A model generated the notes under the pieces. It was not told where the DNA came from, made no database searches, and worked only from the letters and a program-made list of their open reading frames with translations. A stretch of DNA of 64,000 nucleotides, taken from Planococcus halocryophilus (GTDB taxonomy: Bacteria; Bacillota; Bacilli; Bacillales_A; Planococcaceae). The stretch covers positions 468,001 through 532,000 of the forward strand of contig NZ_CP016537.2 of assembly GCF_001687585.2 (NCBI RefSeq), read 5' to 3'. Shown here in pieces: positions 53,603 through 64,000 of this stretch. The position numbers and the translations under genes are program-made. The stretch's first letter is position 1, and the number at the start of each line of letters is the position of its first letter.

Positions 53603-55768
53603 ATGGAAATGCAACAAATTCATACATTAATTGCAAAAGAAACGGGCGTGCGAAACAATCAAGTCGCGCAAGTTATCGCTTTAATCGAAGATGGCAACAC
53701 CGTACCATTTATCGCTCGTTACCGAAAAGAAGCAACCGGCTCGTTAGATGAAGTTCAAATAAAAGCAATTGATGATCGGTATACATACATTCAAAATTTA
53801 GAACAACGGAAAATAGAAGTGATTCGGTCTATATCGGAACAAGAAAAACTAACAGAGGAACTAGAAAAGGCGATTCACGGTGCAACTGTTTTACAACGCG
53901 TGGAAGATTTATATCGACCATACAAACAAAAACGTCGTACAAAAGCGATTATCGCAAAAGAAAAAGGCTTACAACCGTTAGCTGATTGGTTGTTAGAGCC
54001 TGGTGATGAAAAAATGATGGAAAAAGCGCAAGCATTTGTCAGCGAAGAAGTGGGCATCGCTTCTGCTGAAGAAGCCATTCAAGGCGCTCAAGATATTTTG
54101 GCAGAATTATTTGCGGACGATCCAGATGTTCGAGAGAAAATTCGTTACATGACTCGAAAAAATGGAACCATTGCCACAGTAGCTAAAAAAAATCACGAAG
54201 ACGAAAAACAAGTCTTTCAAATGTATTACGAATACGAAGAAGCGATCCAAAAAATTGTGCCGCATCGAATTTTAGCGATTAATCGTGGAGAAAAAGAAGA
54301 CGTTCTAAAAGTTTCCATTAATCCGCCTGTGGATCGCATTGTGACTTTGATGAAAAATAATTGGATAAAGCAAACGCGTTCAACAACAGATGTGATAGCT
54401 GAAGCGATTGAAGACAGCTATAAGCGTTTGATCCAACCGTCTGTTGAGCGGGAAATTCGCGCCGAGTTGAGTGAAAAAGGAGAAACGCAAGCCATTCATA
54501 TCTTTTCAGAGAACTTGCGCAACCTTTTACTGCAACCGCCTATGAAAAACAAAATGGTCCTCGGTGTGGATCCAGCTTATCGTACAGGCTGCAAGCTGGC
54601 AGTTATCGATGAGACAGGTAAGTTGTTAGAAGTCGCGGTTATTTATCCGCATCCACCAAAATCTGATCAAGCGGGCTCGAAAAAAATTATGGAACGCATA
54701 ACAGCTAAATATCCGATTGAAATTATGGCAATTGGTAACGGTACTGCGTCGCGTGAGACAGAACAATTTGTTGCGGACTTCCTAACAGAAACATCGGCAG
54801 ATATTTCTTACGTGATTGTTAATGAAGCAGGAGCTAGTGTTTATTCGGCATCTGATATTGCGCGTGCAGAGTTTCCGGACTTAAAAGTTGAAGAGCGGAG
54901 TGCGGCTTCGATTGCACGCCGTCTGCAAGATCCACTCTCGGAATTGGTGAAGATTGATCCAAAAGCGGTAGGTGTTGGGCAATACCAGCACGATGTTTCT
55001 CAAAAGAAATTAGCAGATCAGTTAACTTTTGTAGTTGAGACAGCTGTTAACCAAGTTGGGGTCAACGTCAATTCTGCATCGGCTTCGTTATTACATTATG
55101 TGGCAGGGTTAAGTAAAACAGTAGCGGAAAATGTGATTAAAGTGCGTGATGAAAATGGCCGCTTTACTTCACGTGCGCAGTTGAAAAAAATTCCGCGTCT
55201 AGGAGCCAAGACGTATGAACAGGCAATCGGATTTTTACGGATTCCTGAAGGCAAGAACCCATTAGACGCAACAGGGATTCATCCTGAGAGTTATGATATT
55301 GCAGAGAAACTGCTGAAGCTAGTAGGCGAAGACAAAAAAACTGTTGGAAAAGCAGGGCTCTCTGAAAAACTTGAAGCACTCGAGCTAACCGAGTTAAGTG
55401 TAGAGTGGGGTGTCGGAGAAATTACGTTGAAAGATATTTTGGATGCATTGAAAAAGCCGTTCCGTGATCCGCGTGATGAATTTCCGCAACCGTTATTGAA
55501 AAATGATATTTTGAAAATGGAAGATTTGCTTCCGGGCATGGAAGTGCAAGGAACTGTTCGCAACGTGGTCGACTTCGGAGCGTTTATTGACATCGGAGTA
55601 AAGCAAGATGGCTTAGTCCATATCTCGAAACTGAAAAAAGGTTTTGTTAAGCATCCACTAGAAGTGGTGGCAGTTGGGGACATTGTCACTGCATGGGTTG
55701 AAAAAGTAGAAAAAGATAAAGGGCGCATTGCCTTGACGATGCTACAGCCGAAAGAGCAAACCCTTTAA
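53603..55768 (+). CDS. tex: RNA-binding protein Tex (YdcI)
   Basis: 721 residues. N-terminal helical region, a YqgF-like fold starting L-G-V-D-P-A-Y-R-T-G-C-K, helix-hairpin-helix motifs (about 500-560) and a C-terminal S1 domain (650-715; G-T-V-R-N-V-V-D-F-G-A-F-I-D-I-G). Tex proteins act in transcription and nucleic acid quality control. GGGGAG precedes the ATG. Confidence 0.95.
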   Translation: MEMQQIHTLIAKETGVRNNQVAQVIALIEDGNTVPFIARYRKEATGSLDEVQIKAIDDRYTYIQNLEQRKIEVIRSISEQEKLTEELEKAIHGATVLQRVEDLYRPYKQKRRTKAIIAKEKGLQPLADWLLEPGDEKMMEKAQAFVSEEVGIASAEEAIQGAQDILAELFADDPDVREKIRYMTRKNGTIATVAKKNHEDEKQVFQMYYEYEEAIQKIVPHRILAINRGEKEDVLKVSINPPVDRIVTLMKNNWIKQTRSTTDVIAEAIEDSYKRLIQPSVEREIRAELSEKGETQAIHIFSENLRNLLLQPPMKNKMVLGVDPAYRTGCKLAVIDETGKLLEVAVIYPHPPKSDQAGSKKIMERITAKYPIEIMAIGNGTASRETEQFVADFLTETSADISYVIVNEAGASVYSASDIARAEFPDLKVEERSAASIARRLQDPLSELVKIDPKAVGVGQYQHDVSQKKLADQLTFVVETAVNQVGVNVNSASASLLHYVAGLSKTVAENVIKVRDENGRFTSRAQLKKIPRLGAKTYEQAIGFLRIPEGKNPLDATGIHPESYDIAEKLLKLVGEDKKTVGKAGLSEKLEALELTELSVEWGVGEITLKDILDALKKPFRDPRDEFPQPLLKNDILKMEDLLPGMEVQGTVRNVVDFGAFIDIGVKQDGLVHISKLKKGFVKHPLEVVAVGDIVTAWVEKVEKDKGRIALTMLQPKEQTL

Positions 55769-55790
55769 CGTTGAGTATAGGGGAATTACA

Positions 55791-56243
55791 ATGACGAATG
55801 AAGAACTAACGGAATTGATAAAAGAAATCTCGCTAGCAAGTTTTGCAAAACCATTTCGGCATGAAGGCATTTTCAATTCTAGACTGAGAACGACAGGAGG
55901 TAGGTATCTGCTGCGTTCTCATCATATTGAAATCAATCCAAAGTCTTACGAGAAGTTTGGATATGTCGAACTCGAAGGGATTATTAAACACGAGCTATGT
56001 CATTATCACCTTCATATAGAAGGAAGAGGGTATAAGCACCAGGACCAAGACTTTAAAGAGTTACTAAAGAAAACAGGATCACCCCGTTTTTGTTCGTTGT
56101 TGGAAAACAAAACACAGCAACGTTCTGCGAAGACCTATGTTTACCAATGCGTGGCGTGTGAAACAAATTACAAGCGCAAGATTCGAATGAATACAGAGCG
56201 ATATAGATGTGGCCGCTGCTCTGGAAAACTAGTGGCGCAATAA
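55791..56243 (+). CDS. SprT-like zinc metallopeptidase family protein
   Basis: 150 residues. H-E-L-C-H at 67-71 is the HExxH zinc site; the C-terminal ribbon has C-V-A-C and C-G-R-C. Similar to YdcK/SprT-like proteins of Bacillales; role unknown, perhaps DNA-protein crosslink related as in SPRTN, but this is extrapolation. Starts 22 bp after tex. Confidence 0.88.
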   Translation: MTNEELTELIKEISLASFAKPFRHEGIFNSRLRTTGGRYLLRSHHIEINPKSYEKFGYVELEGIIKHELCHYHLHIEGRGYKHQDQDFKELLKKTGSPRFCSLLENKTQQRSAKTYVYQCVACETNYKRKIRMNTERYRCGRCSGKLVAQ

Positions 56244-56255
56244 TAATTCATCCGA

Positions 56256-56292
56256 AAAGGAGGCAGCCTAAATTGGTTTGTCTCCTTTTTTA
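56256..56292 (+). terminator. Terminator after the SprT-like gene
   Basis: AAAGGAGGCA and TGTCTCCTTT stem around a loop with T-rich tail. The SprT-like gene ends 13 bp upstream. Confidence 0.7.
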
Positions 56293-56356
56293 TTGAGGTA
56301 TAGCTTAAGGTTTTGAGCAATGAAAAACAAAAGTGAAATTAAAATAAAAAAAGGTA

Positions 56357-56385
56357 TTGACGATTCTCTCAGACCTCTTTATAAT
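56357..56385 (+). promoter_or_regulatory. Promoter of the tRNA-rRNA cluster
   Basis: TTGACG (56357-56362), 17 bp, TATAAT (56380-56385), 30 bp before tRNA-Asn, with A-rich sequence upstream. Confidence 0.8.
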
Positions 56386-56415
56386 AGAAAAAGTCGACAA
56401 GTACTTAAACAATAT

Positions 56416-56490
56416 TCCGAAGTAGCTCAGTGGTAGAGCACCGCACTGTTAATGCGATGGTCGTAGGTTCGAGTCCTACCTTCGGAGCCA
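56416..56490 (+). tRNA. tRNA-Asn (GUU), CCA encoded
   Basis: Cloverleaf with acceptor TCCGAAG/CTTCGGA, anticodon GTT in CTGTTAA, T-loop GGTTCGAGTCC. Confidence 0.96.
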
Positions 56491-56495
56491 TTCAC

Positions 56496-56570
56496 GGCCC
56501 CTTGGTCAAGCGGTTAAGACACCGCCCTTTCACGGCGGTAACACGGGTTCGAATCCCGTAGGGGTCACCA
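56496..56570 (+). tRNA. tRNA-Glu (UUC), CCA encoded
   Basis: Acceptor GGCCCCT/AGGGGTC with one G-T pair, anticodon TTC in CTTTCAC, T-arm CGGGTTCGAATCCCG. Confidence 0.96.
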
Positions 56571-56698
56571 TCTTTTAAAAAACAATTAATCTGAAAAGTT
56601 ATAGTTAGATAATAAGTGTGTTACACTAATACATAAGTTAAACAACTGTAAGAAAACAAGTTGATTTTTTCGAAAGAAAAACATTCTTATACTATTGT

Positions 56699-56776
<78 letters not shown>

Positions 56777-56778
56777 AT

Positions 56779-56854
56779 GGTCCCGTGGTGTAGCGGTTAA
56801 CATGCCTGCCTGTCACGCAGGAGATCGCCGGTTCGATCCCGGTCGGGACCGCCA
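56779..56854 (+). tRNA. tRNA-Asp (GUC), CCA encoded
   Basis: Acceptor GGTCCCG/CGGGACC, anticodon GTC in CTGTCAC. Its 73 nt body is repeated at 62382-62454 without CCA. Confidence 0.96.
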
Positions 56855-56859
56855 TTTAT

Positions 56860-56934
56860 TGGGGTATAGCCAAGCGGTAAGGCAACGGGTTTTGATCCCG
56901 TCATGCCCTGGTTCGAATCCAGGTACCCCAGCCA
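56860..56934 (+). tRNA. tRNA-Gln (UUG), CCA encoded
   Basis: Acceptor TGGGGTA/TACCCCA, anticodon TTG in the TTTTGAT loop, T-arm TGGTTCGAATCCA. Confidence 0.96.
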
Positions 56935-56981
56935 TTATTATTAAACCGAAACGACAATGAATTAGAAATTCTAATTTCTCA

Positions 56982-57010
56982 TTGACATTAACATGAAGAT
57001 GAAGTATAAT
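56982..57010 (+). promoter_or_regulatory. Consensus promoter before tRNA-Leu and the rRNA operon
   Basis: TTGACA (56982-56987), 17 bp, TATAAT (57005-57010): perfect sigma-A hexamers with an A/T-rich upstream region. Probably the main promoter of the tRNA-Leu/Arg/Gly-16S-23S-5S unit. Confidence 0.88.
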
Positions 57011-57036
57011 AGAATTTGTCCTTAAAATTAATTCAA

Positions 57037-57122
<86 letters not shown>

Positions 57123-57135
57123 TATAATCTCTAAT

Positions 57136-57212
57136 GCGCCCGTAGCTCAATTGGATAGAGTACTTGACTACGAATCAAGCGGTTAGAGGTTCGAGTCCTC
57201 TCGGGCGCACCA
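57136..57212 (+). tRNA. tRNA-Arg (ACG), CCA encoded
   Basis: Acceptor GCGCCCG/CGGGCGC, anticodon ACG in CTACGAA, T-arm GAGGTTCGAGTCCTC. Probably A34 is edited to inosine. Confidence 0.95.
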
Positions 57213-57237
57213 TGTTTTCTCAACCTTATATAATAAC

Positions 57238-57311
57238 GCGGGTGTAGTTTAGTGGTAAAACCTCAGCCTTCCAAGCTGATGATGGGGGTTCGATTCCCCC
57301 CACCCGCTCCA
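57238..57311 (+). tRNA. tRNA-Gly (UCC), CCA encoded
   Basis: 74 nt, acceptor GCGGGTG/CACCCGC, anticodon TCC in CTTCCAA. Ends 170 bp before 16S. Confidence 0.95.
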
Positions 57312-57326
57312 TAATTTTTAAACACT

Positions 57327-57359
57327 TGAACCTTGAAAACTGAACAGCAAAACGTCAAC
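57327..57359 (+). promoter_or_regulatory. Pre-16S boxA-like leader and left half of the 16S processing stem
   Basis: Contains CCTTGAAAACTGAAC, a boxA-like antitermination word, and is nearly complementary to 59075-59106 beyond 16S. The two would pair into the RNase III substrate that releases pre-16S. Confidence 0.75.
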
Positions 57360-57481
57360 AAAACGCAACGGTCGCGCAAAACGGCCCGCGCAAAACTTAC
57401 TGATCAACGCAAGTAGATCAAAGCGAATCGTGCGTCTTCGGACGGCGATACGCCAGCAGTATTGAGCAATCAACACTACTC

Positions 57482-59039
<1,558 letters not shown>

Positions 59040-59074
59040 ATAAATTCGGAACCGGGCGCCCTAGGCGCTCCGGG

Positions 59075-59130
59075 GTTGACGTTTTGCGTTCAGTTTTGAA
59101 GGTTCACCTTCAGGCGGCAACGCCTTTTTT
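59075..59130 (+). promoter_or_regulatory. Post-16S spacer: processing stem and a terminator-like hairpin
   Basis: 59075-59106 pairs with the pre-16S leader at 57327. Directly after it, AGGCG-GCAA-CGCCT (59112-59125) runs into a T run, with the shape of an intrinsic terminator. The spacer to 23S (about 205 nt) has no tRNA genes. Confidence 0.7.
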
Positions 59131-59143
59131 TGTGACTTTCAAA

Positions 59144-59180
59144 CTTGTTCTTTGAAAACTGGATAAAACGACATTGAAAC
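59144..59180 (+). promoter_or_regulatory. Pre-23S boxA and left half of the 23S processing stem
   Basis: TTGTTCTTTGAAAACTGGAT is a Bacillales boxA, and the region pairs with 62195-62234 (most bases of CTTGTTC..CAAAACTGGATAAA..CGACATTG) to frame 23S. Confidence 0.72.
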
Positions 59181-59240
59181 AATATGCAAGAAATTCAAGT
59201 ACGCGTGACAATTTTTGTCACAACTTTTTAATTAACCATT

Positions 59241-62174
<2,934 letters not shown>

Positions 62175-62248
62175 CACAATGTACGCGAAGACTTGCACGT
62201 TCCAATGTCGTTTATCCAGTTTTGAGTGAACAAGCACTCAACTAAATA

Positions 62249-62364
<116 letters not shown>

Positions 62365-62381
62365 CTGTTTTATTTTTTTTT

Positions 62382-62454
62382 GGTCCCGTGGTGTAGCGGT
62401 TAACATGCCTGCCTGTCACGCAGGAGATCGCCGGTTCGATCCCGGTCGGGACCG
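62382..62454 (+). tRNA. tRNA-Asp (GUC), second copy, no encoded CCA
   Basis: 73 nt identical to the first tRNA-Asp body, but after the discriminator G comes TAA instead of CCA. The CCA must be added by a nucleotidyltransferase. It lies 17 nt after 5S. Confidence 0.92.
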
Positions 62455-62467
62455 TAATTTTGATGAT

Positions 62468-62498
62468 GAACACAGCGATCATGCTGTGTTCATTTTTT
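62468..62498 (+). terminator. Terminator of the rRNA operon
   Basis: GAACACAGC and GCTGTGTTC with a 6 nt loop, followed by ATTTTTTT. Confidence 0.9.
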
Positions 62499-62599
62499 TG
62501 TTGAAAAGACATTAACTCTTATGGGAAAAACGATATATTTTGATTTACGACAGCTATTTCGCTAAACTATGTAAAGACTCAATAGAGGTGACATGATCA

Positions 62600-63052
62600 A
62601 TGACATATACAAAAAAGCTGAATTCGCCAGAAGAAACCGAAAGTTTTGCAATTGACCTTGCAGAACGATTAGAACCCGGAGATTTGCTAACGCTTGAAGG
62701 AGATTTGGGTGCTGGAAAAACAACCTTCACGAAAGGCCTAGCTAAGGGTCTTGGGATTCAACGTATGGTAAACAGTCCAACTTTTACCATCTTAAAACAA
62801 TACTCAGGACGTTTAGAGTTAAATCATTTTGATGTCTATCGTCTTGAGAATAGCGATGAAGATATCGGCTTTGACGAATTTTTCAATAGCGAAGCGGTGT
62901 CAGTTGTAGAATGGGCAAGATTCATTGAAGAATATTTGCCAAAAGAACGCTTAGAAATCACCATCAACCGACAATCTGAACAGGGACGAAAGATGACCTT
63001 AAATCCAATTGGCAGACGGTATGAAAATCTTTGCAGGGAGCTAAACTTATGA
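62600..63052 (+). CDS. tsaE: tRNA t6A biosynthesis ATPase TsaE
   Basis: 150 residues. Walker A G-D-L-G-A-G-K-T-T-F near 41-50, N-S-P-T-F-T and V-E-W-A motif. TsaE energises t6A37 synthesis by TsaB-TsaD. Overlaps tsaB by 4 bp (ATGA). Confidence 0.95.
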   Translation: MTYTKKLNSPEETESFAIDLAERLEPGDLLTLEGDLGAGKTTFTKGLAKGLGIQRMVNSPTFTILKQYSGRLELNHFDVYRLENSDEDIGFDEFFNSEAVSVVEWARFIEEYLPKERLEITINRQSEQGRKMTLNPIGRRYENLCRELNL

Positions 63053-63744
63053 TCTATCTTGGAATTGATACCTCAAATTCTCCTTTGTCTCTCGCATTAA
63101 TCGAAGACGGAAGAGTTTTAATAGAAGAAACATCTAATTTAAAAATCAACCATTCGTTAACAGCTATGCCTGCAATTGAAGAAATGATGAAAAAGGCAAA
63201 AATTACACCTGCTGAATTGACGCATATTGCAGTAGCTGAAGGTCCGGGTTCTTACACGGGTGTACGTATTGGCCTAACCATTGCAAAAACATTGGCTTGG
63301 TCATTAAAAATCCCTCTACACCTTGTTTCTAGTTTAAAGGTGCTTGCAGCAAATGAGCAGGGGTTTGAAGGACTAGTTTGTCCCATAATGGATGCTCGCC
63401 GTGGAACAGCTTTTATTGGCTTGTATGAAGGTGTGGGGTTAGTGCCTGTTTTTGCTGATCAGCATAGCGACGTAAAAGAATTCTTGCTCAAAATTAAAGA
63501 TCTCCATCGACCTGTGCTGTTTACCGGAGTAGACGCTAAATTGCACGAAGAACTTATTACAGAAGTGTTTGGTGAACAGGCACAATGGAGTGGAATTTCA
63601 AACAGGTTGCCACGCGCATCAAATCTGATTATGTTGGCTCAAAAATCTGAGGAAAGCGCAGTTCACCACGCGGTTCCTGAGTATCGCCGCATCACAGAAG
63701 CAGAAGCAAACTACAATAAAGCTCAAGAAGGCAAAAATGTATGA
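63049..63744 (+). CDS. tsaB: tRNA t6A biosynthesis protein TsaB
   Basis: 231 residues from the ATG overlapping the tsaE stop. ASKHA fold: L-G-I-D-T-S-N-S-P-L-S and A-E-G-P-G-S-Y-T-G-V-R-I-G. Partner of TsaD and TsaE. Overlaps rimI by 4 bp. Confidence 0.95.
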   Translation: MIYLGIDTSNSPLSLALIEDGRVLIEETSNLKINHSLTAMPAIEEMMKKAKITPAELTHIAVAEGPGSYTGVRIGLTIAKTLAWSLKIPLHLVSSLKVLAANEQGFEGLVCPIMDARRGTAFIGLYEGVGLVPVFADQHSDVKEFLLKIKDLHRPVLFTGVDAKLHEELITEVFGEQAQWSGISNRLPRASNLIMLAQKSEESAVHHAVPEYRRITEAEANYNKAQEGKNV

Positions 63745-64000
63745 GTGAAATTGTAAATTATAGAAAAATGACTGTCGAAGATATAGATGTGGTTTATGAA
63801 ATTGAAAAATTGTCTTTTACACTGCCTTGGACTAAAGATGCTTTTTATAATGAAATGAATATTAATGAGCATGCGTACTATGTAATTGCTGAAACGGATG
63901 AAGGTATTGTTGGGTATTGTGGAATGTGGCTCGTAATGGATGAAGCACATGTTACCAATATCGCTATTCACCCTGACCATCGTGGCAAAAAACTAGGCGG
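63741..64000 (+). CDS. rimI: Ribosomal protein acetyltransferase RimI (3' truncated by window)
   Basis: First 86 residues visible, starting M-S-E-I-V-N-Y-R-K-M-T. L-S-F-T-L-P-W-T-K-D and V-T-N-I-A-I-H-P-D-H-R-G-K-K-L-G are RimI/GNAT signatures. The reading frame runs off the window, so it has no stop here. Coupled to tsaB by a 4 bp overlap; tsaD is expected next. Confidence 0.92.
   Translation, partial: MSEIVNYRKMTVEDIDVVYEIEKLSFTLPWTKDAFYNEMNINEHAYYVIAETDEGIVGYCGMWLVMDEAHVTNIAIHPDHRGKKLG

Overview
The window is a chromosomal segment of a low-to-mid GC Gram-positive bacterium. Planococcus or a close relative in Planococcaceae is the best fit. The evidence is a Bacillales-type 16S sequence that I recognise as Planococcus-like, Bacillus-type gene order around sigB, many TTG/GTG starts with strong AGGAGG-like ribosome binding sites, and T-rich intrinsic terminators. 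I see no prophage, no CRISPR array and no intact insertion sequence.

Layout. 1-6.97 kb: end of a penicillin acylase, two crcB fluoride-channel genes, a SulP transporter/UspA pair on the minus strand, a cadC-cadA heavy-metal efflux operon with a readable operator, and a double GNAT protein. 7-20.9 kb: housekeeping and small-envelope genes (mntR, cvfB, a DUF1002 protein, a ring-cleaving dioxygenase, several GNATs, MFS, lipid kinase, AraC regulator, yidC, D,D-carboxypeptidase, cardiolipin synthase). Three small genes too short for usual ORF calling lie here. 21-24 kb: a minus-strand cluster of a sucrose-phosphate-synthase-like glycosyltransferase, a sucrose-phosphatase-like HAD enzyme and a squalene/phytoene synthase homologue with an altered second Asp motif. 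24.2-26.9 kb: an FAD amine oxidoreductase followed by a GNAT-aminotransferase fusion. 27-32 kb: an XRE-TPR regulator divergent from an MFS pump with two matching operators, then a second MFS gene. 32-35 kb: csoR-copZ-copA with two CsoR-type operators. 35-41.6 kb: rodA, a paired SMR system, ddl, murF, esterase.

41.6-56.2 kb follows the well-known Bacillus sigB neighbourhood: cshA, ydbS, ydbT, rhomboid, acpS, alr, mazE-mazF (ndoAI-ndoA), rsbR-S-T-U-V-W-sigB-rsbX, tex, sprT-like. It is a full stressosome and partner-switching cascade with a candidate internal sigma-B promoter before rsbV. 56.4-62.5 kb: eight tRNA genes (Asn, Glu, fMet, Asp, Gln, Leu, Arg, Gly), one 16S-23S-5S operon, and a second tRNA-Asp copy without an encoded CCA. 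The last 1.5 kb starts the tsaE-tsaB-rimI operon.

The most unusual feature is a theme of insertions into transcription terminators. At 26.9-27.1 kb and 31.6-32.0 kb, GC-rich Bacillales-type repeats are each bracketed by a 22-27 bp duplication of terminator sequence. At 9.7 kb a terminator loop carries a 53 bp palindrome that looks like two joined IS3-type ends, flanked by AAA. Other items worth checking are the attenuator-like leader of cshA, the XRE-TPR/MFS switch, the glycosyltransferase/phosphatase/prenyl synthase cluster, and the small genes.
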